In this document: one piece after another, positions 24,477 to 38,729 of the stretch | Layout of the letters: the number at the start of each line of letters is the position of its first letter | Numbering within the stretch: position 1 is the first letter of the stretch | Source: Rhynochetos jubatus | Lineage: Eukaryota > Chordata > Aves > Eurypygiformes > Rhynochetidae | Length of the DNA stretch: 64,000 nucleotides | Assembly: GCA_027574665.1 (NCBI GenBank) | Contig: CM050651.1 | Location: 7,441,501-7,505,500 of the forward strand | Direction: 5' to 3' | Notes under the pieces: generated by a model | What the model saw: the letters and a program-made list of their open reading frames with translations, nothing else | What the model was told of the DNA's origin: nothing | The model's database searches: none | Program-made: the position numbers and the translations under genes

Positions 24477-27364
24477 GTGTGTGTATCGTTCTTTGATTTA
24501 GCAAGAAGGGTGTGAGTGAGGAGGAAAATTGAGGGCAGAGAGTAGAAAGTATAACTAAGACAGGAGGAGTGTTTTTTAAAGTACAGAGACCATAACAAAA
24601 TTTCTAAAAATTTTAAAGTTTAAAGATTACAGGGTATATAGTGTCTTTTTTTTAAGACCTCCTAGGAACTTTTTTCAGAACATTTATCGTCTTTGCTTTA
24701 ACTTGAATACATGAACTTTTTAAAATTATTTGTAAATATTTTCTCTCTCACCAAATACCCTGAAAAATAATGTGCTATCACTTCAATAGAGTGGCAGCTT
24801 TTCTTCTGAAGTTTCTTCATAGGCTAAAATGTGCTAGCTTTTACTTAGACCTGATTAAAAGGAGATAGATATATAATTCTAAGACCCATAAACTTTTATT
24901 AGATTGACCACAAAATGACACTTGGTTCACTCAGCTGTTTTCCATGTGAAGTTTCAGCAGGAGGTCCGTTTTTTAATACCGTTTGGCAAATAGCCGAGTA
25001 TTACTAAGTATGGCATCCAGCTTTTTGACATCAAGAGGTCTCAGATCACAAGAGAGAAATGGTATTAATTGCCACTGCGGAGACTGTCGAGAGACCAAGT
25101 CACTCAGTAGGCTACAGACTGAGCTGGAGGTGATGGATAGATACAGCGAAACTTAGTCAGACTGAATTGCCGTAACAGTACCTTCTGAAATGAAAATCTT
25201 TGCAGCTATGAGGCTAAATTCTATCTGTCGAAATCCTCAAACTGCCTCTGCTCAGTTTCTCTCTGCTCTGCAACTGTGTGCTTTCTTTCTTTTTCATCTA
25301 TGGAAATACAGCGCTACCGAATTACCCTTCAGCCAGTAAATACCAAGTCTGCTGTGAGAGTTCGCAGAGCCAGCAGAGGCCCGACGGAGCTGCACTGATA
25401 ATGACTTCAGCAGAGCAGGAAAGGACGAGAATGACACCCATTTAGTATCCCTCACATGGCACAAGACAGCATTGAGGTTTTAAGTGTGGCTGTTGCAAAC
25501 CTCTTTGGGATCCTAGATCATTTTTTGTGCAACAGATCGGTGTCAGCATTAGATGTTTTAAGTTAGTAGGTTTAAACTCAGTTCCTGGTTTAGGGAAGGC
25601 ATTTATGCCAAAAATGTCAATAAAGCTTACTGGAGGAGGAGACTTAGGCGAAAGTTAAGTAGATACAGAATTCCATACATCCACCCACTATATCATCATT
25701 CCTCAAGGATATCTCTTTTCTTCTCTAGGTTCTGAGAATATTTTTTCCTTTTACTGTATTTTTGAGCAACCCCACCTAGTACATTTTATCTTGCTAATAA
25801 ATTATTTTTCCAGTAGTTCTAATTTCATGTGTGCTTGAGACACTACATGTGTCTTAAAATTGGTAATAAATGACCACAGTTCATAAAACTTAATCCTAGA
25901 AAATGAGAAACACAATTCTCATCTAAGTGCTCAGACACTGTGGCAAAAAGCATGAAATGGTTTACGATCGTGTGTAATTTTGTAATAAGAAAAACAAGAA
26001 AGCTTGAGTTTGACTCCACTTTCACTTATGAGAATCAGGTAAGACTCTTGGAAGAACTCTGTGGAGTTGAGCAATCTCAGCACTAGTTGAAAATGGCATA
26101 GATATGCTCCAACAAAGGCTTATTTTGTTGCTTTTGAGACATCTCCAGTAAGTGAAGAATAAATAGAAAATATTGCCACTGCTCACTGTGACGAATTATG
26201 TTCAAGTTTTCATTTTTATTTTGGAAAGGTTTGTAAGAACAGTCAAGTATTTCCTTTCTGTTTCTTTCTGAAACTGGGTAAGATTATGCCCCTCTTTACT
26301 TCACCATGGGGTGCTTTTGCTTTGGCAGGAGAAAATGCAGATAAATGAAAGCAGTCTTCACGTCCCTGAGAAAGCTTTCTATTCATTTCCCTTCTGAGGG
26401 AAGAGGAGGACCTAAGAGCAGTTTTGCCAGGTCAGATCACTTAGCCGGTATCCTGGTTTTGAGGCCAGAAGTAGGTGTTTATAGAAAAATGTAAGAGCAG
26501 AGCCTGAACAATGATGATTATATAAAGGATGACTGATATTCACCTGTGGGTTTAAGTCAAGCTTCTGTGTGAGGAAAAGAGAAGCAGCAGCTCTGTTCTC
26601 ACTAGTCAGTCTAGAAGGTTTTTCAGTTTTTTCCAAGCATGTCTTTGCAGTAATTTTTGAGATGAAAGAGGTTGCTTTTTTTTTTTTTAATCAGGATGTA
26701 CAGCACCATGCTGGCTTGGTGAGGCTGTTCATTTTAGTTTTATTTTCTTGTATTATTTTTTTTACAGCTACTGAGATAATATTTTCACAGCACTCTATAT
26801 GACGACCCTAAGGTCTCTGTTCCTGACTGGTAATTGCCACTTCAATTTTTGTCAAGGTTGCTTTTTCTCCATATTGTATTCTACATTTATCTACATTAAA
26901 TTTATTCTATCACTTTATTCCCCAGGCATCTAGGCTCACAGGTTGTCCCTAAGTAGTTAGACCTCATCTTTATTTTCTTGGCTAAAAGTCCCTTATACCA
27001 TTTCCCATAATAAGGCAGAAATTTATGTAGGAGCCTAGAGACCTGTTTGTTTTGGAATAGGAATGTGAGTTTAGGTCTTCAGTATCACTGTTCTATTTTG
27101 AAATGTCACATAAGTTTCTCTTTTTTTTTTTTTTTTAATTTCATTTTTGGAGGACGAGAAAGGGTTCTGGGTTGAACCCAGGCTCTTATATTTGGATTTC
27201 CATGTCAGATCCATCTGCTGTTGGCCTGAGAGCTTTGATCAGATCAGTTTGGGTACTGCTGTACGTATTAAATGCTTCAGCCCATCCTCTGCCTAACGCT
27301 GAATTTGTTGGTACCAGCTCTGCTGGCCCCCCAGGTTCTGAAGCACTTCTGTTTCTCTTCCCAG

Positions 27365-27517
27365 GCTGATGTGACAGCTAAGGAAAGAAGAATTGACGTC
27401 GCAGCCCATTTCTAACACTGTCACAATTCACTTCGTGCTGTGCTTTTGGACAAATATGCTTGGGTTGATTGCATTTGTGTTATTTTCATCTCCCTGATAT
27501 TCTTGATAACATTCTCG
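27365..27517 (+). other. Candidate non-coding exon (unconfirmed)
   Basis: The acceptor tract CTTCTGTTTCTCTTCCCAG is strong and the donor TCG followed by GTGAGTAA is nearly ideal. The 153-base length is typical of a vertebrate internal exon. All three plus frames contain stops, the longest reading 16 codons before TAA, so it would have to be untranslated or long non-coding RNA sequence. Confidence 0.2.
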
Positions 27518-30500
27518 GTGAGTAAACGGGAGTAGGAAAAATAAGAAATGTCTGCACTCAGTTCCATCTTTCAGCTTCCTCACTGATCTCAAGTGTTGTT
27601 CTTTACAAGTTGCAGGACTCTCCTTCTCAGGCTTTTTTTCCTGATTCTAGTCACTTTTCAGTTTCTGCATTCAGCCTCCTCTGGACCTACATGGTCCACA
27701 GTCAAAGATTTGTCCTTCTCTCTAAACCCTGCCTCTCTGTTTATCTTCCCATTCTTCTGCTTTTCTAATGCCAACAGCAGAGTGTACTCTCCTCTTGAGG
27801 AAATTGCTCTGTGCCACACATTCCCTGAACTACAACTTGCCATCAAGGCAAACGTAGTGAGAATATGGAAAACAGTGGTCTCGCTGAATCTAACACCTCT
27901 GTTGATTTTAGTGGGGTCTGGTTTTCCCCCAGCATTGAAGTGCCAGATTAAAAATAAATATTAGTGAGTGGATGAAAGCCAAAGAAAATAACCTGAATAT
28001 TCTAAATTTGTTTAACACCCGCATTGGAAAGTCAGAGCAGCAAGTGAAATTAAACAATAAAGATTTCAATACTGATGTGGGAGGGCAGGAGAGGAGTTAG
28101 ATACAATTCAGGAATTGCAGTTTGCTGAAAGCTTTGGTGGCTGCAGGGTCAGCTCTCTTTGCCCTGGGCTGCCTAATAGCGCTGGATGGGCAGCACCATG
28201 GCGCAGAGTCACCACTGCAGCGGGAACACCTTCACCCAGCTGGAGGTTGCCTGTATGCTGCGACATCTATTCTGCTGTAAGGAGTGTGACTAGTAAAGAA
28301 TTGTGAGAAAGGCAGCTGTTACCACTATAATTAGCTTTTTAAAAAGGGTACAAAGATTGCTTTATCATTGCACAGCGTTGTGGACTGGAGAGGGCAGATG
28401 CAGCGTTGTGTGGATTTCCTGTGCCACTTAAATACAAGCTGGTCCTGGTGCTGGTTCTCACTGGGAGCAAAGGCTGGAATAGATGACAGTTTTTAGAGAG
28501 CAGAGTAAAGGCTTGTCAGTAGCAGGACTGATGCTGCAGAGAGCCTGCCTACCCATCTCGGGCACTTCTGGCGGACATGAGTGCCTTTTGGGAAGCGGGT
28601 TGTATTTCCCGATCACACAGACTCGAGGTCTAACTGTTAGATGGTATGAACTGGCGTAGCATGACCGACAATTTATCTGGCTTGCTCTAGTTGCTGCTAC
28701 CAGTGTGGATGTAAACAAAAACCTCGTTTGTTTTTAAGAGAGATGACACAGAAATCTGTTTCTTTGGCCATCTACTGTATGTGTTGTAATTTGTAAAAGG
28801 CAGTGGCCTGGCCCAGAGATGTGGTTCCACGCATTTGACTGTTTGCACTGTATTTTGTTAGGAGACACAAACAAGTCTGTCAGTTTATGGTGAAACACAG
28901 GATGGTGACTTCTGTAAAGTGTGCATTTTTTCTTATTTAGCTAAACACTTTCAGGAGTAATGAACAAAGAGCAGCAAATAGTAGAGGATTTTACATATTT
29001 TAATGTTACAAATGGGAGATACAGGATTAAAACAAAGACATCAAAATACCATATGCTGGGGTTTCTCTGTTACAAAATCAATTCAGCTGCATGTAACTTT
29101 AGGTTCTTATTACTGCAGAGGTGAAAAATGCAACCTTACTGTGCCTTGTAATCAAAACTAAAACCTTGGATCCCAAGCCACCATGCACTTAAATGGTCTG
29201 AGATCTTGGTCTTTATCTTCTTGGAGGTAAAAATAAATCCATGAAGAAAGTGCAGTAATTCTTCTATACATTTGGACATGCTTATTCCTCTCCTGTTCAT
29301 GAATGTTCTTTAATGTTTTCCCCACTAGTGGGTTTCGTTTAGTCTTGTGCAGATACCTGATGGATGATCAGCGTCCTGGAACCTCTATTCTCTTGGGCCC
29401 CCAGCCTAACCTTGAAGCCTTCAGGTGTCACATATATTCAGTGCCTTGGAATTTTTCTATCCAGCCATTTTAATCCTCCATCATCAATCTGTTAACAATC
29501 GCTGCATGTTTTGTTTCATCTCAAGAAACATCTGGAATAGTCATACATATTTAGTGTTTTCTGTTGAAAGGATCACTTTTATTTGGTCTCATATGTCATT
29601 TTTCTTCTTTCATATACCTTGCTTAGCTACCTATTTTCACTTAAATGTATAGGGTCATGAATTTGTGAAGTGGGTCCTTGGCCTGCCATCAAATAGTGTG
29701 TCTGAGCAATTGATTATTTATGCAGCTTTTTAATAGTAAGTCTTACGTAATATCCAAGTGATGTTTAACACGCCTTTTCAAAACCAGTAAATAAACAAAA
29801 ACTTAAAATCTTTTCTAAATGCCCAACTATTTTGACTAGACACAAACTTAACAGTGCAAATATTTTAACAAAATTTAAAAATAAACAACTAGCTGCCAGA
29901 TAAAAAGCTGACTGAGGTGGGAACGCAGACTTTAACTAACAGCATGGCAGCCATAGTATTTTTAATAAAAAAATAATTATAGTGCAAATCTTCGCTATAA
30001 CAGCCTGTTGGATAGAGCACTTTGCCGGGGAAAAAAAGTAAAAAAGGAAAAAATATGTAGATTCTTTGCTCATCTCTATTCTCTGGTCTTCATACCCCAT
30101 TTTGAAGGACAATGCTTCAAGCACTACTAACAAATAGTAATAAAATGGTGGTAAGTGGACTGAGGTGGAGAAAGCATTCACCTTTTCCTTGAAGCAATAA
30201 CGTATACAACTAGGAGTAGTGCAAGAATCTGAAGAAGGGCCAAGAGGGAACAAAAATTACATGAGCCCTGGACTAGGACACCCTCCTGAAATAAGGAATC
30301 CTGGTCCCGGCATGATTTGCCCTGGGGGAAGGAGGTGGGGGTATGAGCAGCATCTGACTCTCATGCCATCATAGACCTGGGAGACAGAAATACTCCTGAG
30401 CCCCACAGTTTATCTGGAGCCCCTGTGAGTCAAGAAGAATTAGCTTTACACTGTGTCAGCTGCCTGTGCTTCTGATGTCATCTTAATCAGAAATGCTGGC

Positions 30501-30929
30501 CTTTATTTTTCTTCTTTTAATTTCTCTGAGAGCTCTAGTTGTTGTATGCCTCCTGTCATTGAGTTTTAGAGGTTTTTTTCCCCATTACTATTTTAAGCAG
30601 AGCACATGATTTTGTAATTTGAACCACAAGCAAATGAACTATCACTCTTGGCATATAAGGACTTTGTTTTCAGTCTGATTTTAAAACTTGCTCATCTGTA
30701 CTGCTGGCTCCTATGTTTTAGGAAGGAGATCTAATGTTGCTATAAGCATTAAGATTTGGCCATGTTCTGTTCCAGTGTAACTGTTCCTCAGAGCTGTAGG
30801 AAGTTTTATTTCTGCTGCACATCTGCAGTAAGAACCAGGCATTTGAAACCTGAGACCCTTGAGGGCCCAGATCTCGGAGATATTGATCATCATCTGCAAC
30901 TTTTTGTCTGCTTTCAATTCCCATTGCAG

Positions 30930-31089
30930 TCAGCAGGAGACGAGGCTCTCAGCACCTTGCAGGATCAGGCTCGCCGAGGTTGCTTTTGGAGAAGGTTGTC
31001 TGCCTATGTGTTCAGCTGGCTGGCTGATCTCTCGTCAGATGGCTCCATATGTTACTGCACATCCCAAATATTTCTGCTGTCAGCTGAAG
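30930..31089 (+). other. Candidate internal exon, open in two frames (unconfirmed)
   Basis: TGCTTTCAATTCCCATTGCAG precedes the block, and it ends GCTGAAG followed by GTAAAA. At 160 bases it has a normal internal exon length. Two of three plus frames have no stop. In frame 1 it begins SAGDEALSTLQDQARRG and ends LLSAE plus one base. Local GC content is higher than in the flanks. No domain is recognisable. Two open frames at once argue for GC-driven openness rather than selection, so coding status is uncertain. Confidence 0.25.
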
Positions 31090-34000
31090 GTAAAACAATG
31101 TCTGCATTGTCTAGACTCGAGCTGAAAAGTTACTAAGTGGAAGTGAGAGTAATGGATTTAAGCTTTCTTTGAAAAATAAATTTGATTATTTTTTTTCAAA
31201 AGGGATATTTGACATATGAGACTTTATTTTAGAATATTGCCTGTATTCAAAAGGGACATCTTTTCTGGGAACTTCTGTCTTCTAGCAATTTTCCTGTTCA
31301 ATAATCTCATAATTAAAGCAGCTTAGTAATTAAAGAAAAGGGGAGATTACAGCCCAAATGGGGCTTCCATCTAATTCAGAGTAACAGTCAGGTAGTAGTG
31401 AATCAGGTAGGTGATTTGAGAACTCCAGCTCCGAGATGGTGGAGACAAGGCATACATCACAAGGTGCCCAAAACATCTTCAGACGCAGTAATGAAAATTT
31501 AGTAATTTAAACTGGAAGTGAAAGCTACAACAGAACCACTGGGAGGTGGGGGAGAAGAAAACCTCTCTTGGACACAATGTATCCAATGGAGGACTGAGAA
31601 AAAGGCAAATGGTTGACTTTAATGCAGGAGCATTAAAGAGGTGCAAGAGGTGACAGTGGATAACTTCATGGCTCCTTTTTGCTTATGTTCTGTGAACGAA
31701 AGGTTTTTTTTTCTGGAGGGAGACTATACAGTAAAAACCAAGTTCTACTTTCTACAGAACTCTAACATTTAAATTACCTATAAATTGTCATGTAGTAAGA
31801 CAAACAAATAAATAAAATGCTATGGCTAGCATTTGAGGCAGTGAAACAGGTAATTTTTAGAAATGTGAGGGACCTGTTAATCCCATTGAAGTCAAAGGGA
31901 AATTACACAGATCCTCAAAAAAAGCAAACCCAATCTATCTTACTAGGCAATAAAAGTCAAAGGAAATATTAAAATGTTGAGTTTAACACTTAATGAGTAA
32001 ACCCCTTTTCCTCCCCTACTTGCACATAGCTGTTTTGAGTATACTTAGCATATAGTTTCATTATATTCTTGGCCTCCATTCTCAAATAGGACAGAGCGCT
32101 GTTACTGACAGGTGAAAACTGGCAATTTGAAAGTATTCTCTCTTTTCCACAGACCGCGTCTATCCTTATCCTGTGCAGTTATTTTAGTAGCGTAGTTTCC
32201 ATTTTCCAAGCAGCATCACTGCCAAAGATCATGGTCAGTGCAGTGCAAAACATTCTGCCTAAAAAAGTTAAAGCTAAATCAACAGCACATTGAAATGAAC
32301 TGGTGGATGTGGAATGGTAAACACAGAGAAGGTGGAATTGTCCTGCAAAAATCCTTGGTTTATGTAAGACAGGTTTTGAAGGAAAGCAATTATGTTGGAA
32401 AGACCGTGGCAGGTTCCCTAAGGCTGCTTGGGTACTAGACTTGCACTTTGCTCTCAGAGCAAAAATTACTCAGTTATGAAACCTCCTAAGCCCAAACTGT
32501 GTGCCTGAGTTTCCTTGGTGTGGAAACCAGGGTGTGGGAAGAGAGGAAAGGGGAGTGGTGAATGTCTGGCCCCACATTATAAAGTTAGGGCATTGCCAAG
32601 ATGAGCTTCTGGAGCCAAGGATACTCCTGTATCCAATAATGTGGTTGTAGCCATGGTGACCCTGGTGTGGGTCTGCTAGGTCCTAGCTACTCACGCTTGC
32701 TCTTCTGGAATAATTTTGCATGGAATATAAGCAAAGACAACACAAATCGGTGTGGTGTCCCATACCTCTGTTCAGGCAGCTTGCTGTTGGGCCATCAAAT
32801 ATTCAAGTATATGTTCAATATTACGTTTCCTTCATGTTAAGTTTATTACTGATGAAGTACACACTTTCTCAGTGCATTGCTTCCCAGTGTTCTGGTTCCC
32901 TTCCCCAGACAGCTGTGAGGGGGTGAGGTGTGCAGCTACCTTATGGAGCTGAGCTTTTTGTCCATCCAGCCCGCAGTACCCTCATTGTGGGTAATCCATC
33001 CAAGAGAGGAGATAAAACAGTACACCCTGAAGCACTTATACAGTCTGTCTTTAGATGTGAGGTGCTACGTAGTATTGCTAACGAGTAGGGCAGCCTGTCT
33101 AATTCAACACAGAGCTCGGCTGGTGCTACTTGCAGTAGGAAATTACAACTTCTATGAGAAATAATTTTCATTTATGTTCAAATAACAAAAGCCGTTGAAG
33201 AAAATGTTCTCCATGGGATTAGTCTCATGAGCAGGCAGAGAGGTTGCATACAAGTCATCTTGAATTATTCACTCTAACTCATAGCATACATTAAACAAAC
33301 CAAGTTAGACTAAAAGGCTGCTTCTTTATGAGCAGGCAGTGCAAAGTATGATCATGAACCAGGTCTTTTCACGATGATTGTATGATTGGTTCTCACTGAA
33401 ATAGTTATTCTAGACTCTCTGAGGAAAAATTTATTTGTGCTTTTATTTAAGGAAAATATTTGAAAACCTAGGTACAGATTGGTCTTGCTTTTCCCAACCG
33501 GAAGAAATATTCCTGCTTTTAAACAATTTTAACAGATGCAAGGAAGCCACAGTCATCTTTGATCTGTCAGTGAAATTAGTTTTCGTTGTTAATAAAACCT
33601 GATATCTTGGACAGGACATTTAAGAAATTATCATGGACCAATTGTAACCATCGGTGTGCAAACAGGAGTCAGCATTAAACTTCTGTGTTTTATAGAACAG
33701 ATACACAACCCCAACACAGATTGAAAACTGACTCCCTCCGAAGGAACGCAGGCCGCCTCACTGTGGGCCTGCTGCTGCTGAGGTCTGCCGTAAATCTCCT
33801 GTTGCCTTTTCTATTCGGAGTTGTTGGCTGTGAGCGTGTGTAGCTGCCTTTGGTGGGAAGCTGGGGTACCTCTGAGCAGCTGGCTGGAGAAGCTTAAGAA
33901 ACTTACTGCTCACTTTTGCTGAAACGGGACTTTACTGGTAGAGATGTGGGCACTTCAAGGATTAGATATGGGTTTTCTGGGTATCTCAGTGATCCACTTA

Positions 34001-35223
34001 GGTTCCTAAATGCCTATCTTCTTTTAGGTTGTGTGTAACAGGAGTCAAGTGTCTCACTGATGTCAGACGGACTATTTACTTGGTTTATTCATGCCTTTAA
34101 ATATTTTAAGGAGGCCTTAGTGAGGTGTATCAGTAACCCTAAAACAGATTTGAAATAAACCTAATTAATTCAGTATTCTTTTTATTACATTGTATTGAAT
34201 TAAGTCAGAGACTGAACAGGAGTAGAAACAAAATGGTAAAGGTGGTGTCATTTCCTGTAAGGTTGCTAGTACAGTGCCTGTCATCAGACAAGGGGGAACA
34301 AAAGTTTACCATGGCTAAGTAGACATTTTTTAATATTTGAAAGACAATTCCAAAAACAAAAACAGGGGAAAAAAAAGATGACAGCTTATATGAGGAATCT
34401 GCCCAGCATTATATCCAAAGAGGCAGTATAGCAGAGAGTTGTATTTGGGAAGTACAAGAACTGTTGTTGATTTTACAAAGTTATGTAGTACTTAACTTGG
34501 TATTCCCACAAGAGAAAGAATAAGAATAAATCCATGGTTTCAGCCATCCAAGTGAGGACGGCTGAAAAGAGGCAATTTGGAGAGGTGAAAATGTAATAAT
34601 TTCCTCCGGCAGCAAGCACATTGGAAATGAAACTCATCTGCCTATGCCCTGTAACCCTTTGAAATGCTCTAGAGTATTCTGCAGAGCCTCTAAGTGCAGT
34701 TACAGAAGAGCTTGGGTCTCCTGTACGTCCTGTGCAGACACTTCAGATGTCTTTCAACAACCCAGATGTACTGGGTGCTTTTGTTTAGGCAACGGAATCC
34801 CAGCATAGTAAACTTTGTATTTTGAGTGCTGACTCGCATATGTGAAAAATTTGGCTGAAAGAAGTACTTATGCTCTTAAATTTTTATTAATTTTATTGGA
34901 AAAATAGGAGCCTAAAAAAGTGTTTAAGTACTTAAATGCTGTGCTTAATCTCAACCGGGGAAGGAATTTCATCCCACACGACAGCTAAGGACATCTGCAC
35001 TCCACGTATTTATCCAGCCTTCCTGGGAATATTGATACTGAAGAAAGTGCCTTGATTGCGTGGCAAGAAACAATACAGAATTAGGAATTCGTCTGGACCG
35101 TAACAGGGGCGCAGATCTACTAAATGCAGGCAAGAGCTGTGCTTTTGTATGTCGTGGGAACCTTTGGTGGTGCTCACACCGTTTATCTTGGTCCCTTTAA
35201 TGCAACTTCCTAGGAGACCCATG

Positions 35224-35270
35224 TATTAGCCTGTTTTCCATGCTGGAAAAACATGGAAAACAGGCTAATA
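35224..35270. repeat. Perfect 19-bp inverted repeat (hairpin)
   Basis: The arm TATTAGCCTGTTTTCCATG at 35224-35242 is matched by its exact reverse complement at 35252-35270. They are separated by a 9-base loop (CTGGAAAAA). A perfect 19-bp arm is very unlikely by chance in 64 kb and implies a local inverted duplication or selection for a stem. The stem is shorter than the roughly 30-bp stem of a typical microRNA precursor. Confidence 0.9.
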
Positions 35271-36660
35271 GTTCAGCTGGCCTGACTGCAGGGAGGTAGT
35301 ACTGGGCATGGACACGTTGAGATACTTTGTTGTGCCTGAGAGAGAGAGTCATCTCAAATAAAATAAGGAGGGTAAACATAGCCTGGAGAAAATGTCTGCT
35401 CATGGATTGATAGATATCAGGAGCTGAGTCTGCATGTGAATTTACTGTGGGGAGCAGAACTGGAATTACTCTGTGTGTGCGTTTTATAATTTAATCCTGT
35501 TAGTAAAACAGCACTATTTTAATGTTTAACTTTGCATTTCTTTAAGAAATATATGAATGTTAAAAAGCAGGAGCCTATACAGTGGTAATGATGTGACTCT
35601 GTGGATTGTGGTTATTCCTCCTGAATGTGAAGGGAGATGGTTATCTCCCAAAACAGCTATTAAAACCTGCTGTTGAGTACAAAACCATGGGTGAGCCCCA
35701 GGACTCTCAGCTGTGCCAGGCCAGAAGATACACTGAACTACTATAGCGTCGTGTTTGTACCTCCTGACCTTAGATCAGTTCTGAGGAAAACTCTGCTTTA
35801 AGCCCAGGAGTATCTACTGTAAATCGGAGCCCACTTAAGCTTTAGGTAGGCAAAAGTAAAGCGCTTCAAATATTTCAGTATTAGTTTTGTGGTATATTAA
35901 ATATCTTCTGGTTTATTCTTCAGACAGAAAACACAGGTCTTCTCCCCTATGCTTATGAAGATTAGCCATCTATTACAAACTTGATTTTCTTTTTTAAAGA
36001 AATCATGGCTGTGGTTGTTCATCATACTCATTTTTAGTTAAGTTGGTTGCAATGTGAATTGAAGTTGCTTTTCTTTGTTGTAAATCCTTTATTTCTCTAC
36101 TTTTTAGCTCTTATTTAAAACAAACACTCATTTACTTCAACTCCACTCTTTAAAAACAAAACAAACCACAAAAAATCCACCCCACAAACACAGAAAGTCT
36201 GATTAAAAGCTGGTTAGTTCTGCTTGTATGTGTGATCTTATCGGACTGGCCTTTTCCTTTCCAGATGTCACAGTTTTATGTGGTGTAAATGATACTCTCA
36301 TTACCCAGATGGTCTAAGAAAGGAACAGCTTCTGGGAGGTATATGTTATTTAATTCTGCACATCCAGTGTCTATAAAAACCAGAAACTGGTGAGTAAAAT
36401 GTCTGAATATTGCAATGTTCATTTGGGACTGGAAGCCCTGAACCAACTCACTGCACACTTGACCAGATGTGGCCTCTTCTTTATAGACAACAACCAGACC
36501 ACCAATAAAATTATTCAAAATAAGACTCCAAGTGGCAATCACAGGACTGCTATTCTCATCATAACAAGCTCAACTGTGCACAAACAGTAAGGGTCAGATT
36601 TAGTTCTCATTTACACTGGCATATAACAGTCTTGAAGGGAGGAGGATTTTTTCTGGGGTT

Positions 36661-36741
36661 GGTGTTTTTTTTTTTTTTTGGGTGGGGGAGAAGGAGAATT
36701 GGGGTTTTGGTGGTGTGGTTTTTTTTAATTTTTTTTTCTTA
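36661..36741. repeat. G/T-rich low-complexity tract
   Basis: Long T runs alternate with GGTGGGGG-type runs on the plus strand. It is one of several tracts of this kind in the window. Confidence 0.85.
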
Positions 36742-38729
36742 GATGAGTAACTGACAGTGAATTTAGTCCTAATTTTCTGTACGGACATGACACCTTTTTA
36801 GGAAATGGATAGGTAATTTAGCACATAGTACCAGTGATTGGACACAAAGGGCTTAATTTTGGTTTTGGGTGATGTTGTACAGTGCAGGAGTCTCACTGAA
36901 ATGAAAGGCACATATCTGAGGGCAGAGCTGACCCATATAAGTGAGTGTGGCCTCCCTCCTAAATGCCAAAAGCTATTGGAGAGCTTTCAGAATGTCTCCT
37001 TGGAAACTATTCTAAGTAAGCAAATAATCAAACAGAGAAGTATTTCAAATTACCTTGTTTTAGTAAATGCTATGTTAGTTTTCCTGGAAACGGCTCTACA
37101 TGCGGAGAAGTTTGCTAGTTAGCTGAATGAAGTTAAAAATAGACTGAAGACAACGCTCACACAGTCTAACCTAAGGTAAGCAGGGGCCATCCCAATGGTA
37201 TTCTTGATACAGAACACAAGTATTCCAGTCTGGGGTTTGATTGCCTCCACTGCAGTTCCCCAGAGCTTGCTTTCTGAAGATCCTGTTATGTAAAGCTCTG
37301 CCAAAATCTGCTGCCTCAAAGAGTTATAGGTGATGCAAAAGTGCTTCCTAACCAGGTGAGTCCAAATTCCAGGAAATTCCTTGGAGTCAGGGGGTGTGGG
37401 GAGAAGACCCCTCTACTGTCACTCTTCCATTTGCCTTGCTGGGAAGATCCATGCCCACGGTAGGAAAAAGCAGGCAGGCTGACCGCAGCTAAGTGCCTGC
37501 CCTTGAGAAACATAGGACTGGGTGCAAATCAAACAACATTCCTGCTTTTTCCAGCCTAGCTGGATAGGAGAGATTGATGCAGAGCTTAGTGCACTCCTGA
37601 ATGCCATCCTTTGTCTTTTGCCCCAGCTCCTCTGTGCACTGTATATTCCATTTCACATTCCAAGTGCTCTTTTCTCTCTAGTAAGAGAAGTAGAAGTGTG
37701 GGGTATTGGTTTAGTTAGTGCTTGTCGAAGGTGAATTTACGAGGCAGAAAGAATAATAAATACGAAGTAGAGTTCATATCTTAAAATACAGGTTACTTTT
37801 TCTGAGATGATTTTTAAGTGTAGTATATTCTGCAAGAATTGCATTGTTCTAGTTCTCAATTTGGAAAGAATATCTCTCTTTAAGGTGAAGTATCAAAGAA
37901 GAAACAAGATTTCTGGGGGGGTTTGGGTGGGTTTTTTTGAATACTGAAAGTCATTAAAGTTGGCCTTGAGGCTTACTGACACCGAATTCTAATACTTTTT
38001 CTGTCTGTGATTTTCTGGTGATCTACTAGCCAGCTGACCTCTCAAACATCTAGCATCTGCAGTATTTTCCTGCTCACCATCTGTATTTTTTTTAAAGTGT
38101 AAAAGTGTGAGAAATATTGTCAAGAAATGAACAACAGAAACATGAAACTGAAAATTTATTTAGGTTGCTAATCAGAAAGAGAAGCTTTAACACTATCAGG
38201 GAAATAGAAACACTAGCAGAGTGTAACTGGCAGATACATACATTTGAAGGGAACAGTTAATATGACAGCATAACTGAACAAAACCTCATTAAAACCTGTT
38301 GAACAGACTGTTGTTGATGCTAATATAAGTTGATAGCCAAGGCCTGGAACTAATAAGAGGGTCTAACAAGACAGGGCTTCTAAATTACTGAGAAGGCAGA
38401 AGATGAACAGTGAGAAGAAAGTACTTATAAATCAGCTTATCTGCTTTAAAGCCAATCTGCATACAAATGGTAGGAATGTAATGTAGGAAGGAAAGTGTTT
38501 GCTAAAGTGTTCTGAGAAGGTGCAAGTGTGTTATGGTTAAGTTAGGTCACAACTGGGAGGTAAAGAGGATGAGTCTGTGATGAAAACTCAGGGTGTTAGA
38601 TAGTCCAAACTGTTTTGATGGGGTAAAATGTCCATGATTGGCTAAGGAGTTGGGAAAATTTGGAGGGAGCCAGAAAGGCTGAAATTTCAGGAAGAGTGTA
38701 GTGCAATGACAGAAGTAATTGTCACTCAC

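Larger units (their letters stand above)
20125..30929. other. Non-coding sequence, mostly unique
   Basis: No gene is supported. The stretch contains a CpG-rich patch at about 22080-22165, an A/C-rich low-complexity tract (23668-23730), T runs near 26668 and 27119-27137, and exon candidates at 24424-24476 and 27365-27517. Everything else is unique AT-rich sequence with frequent stops on both strands. Confidence 0.55.
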
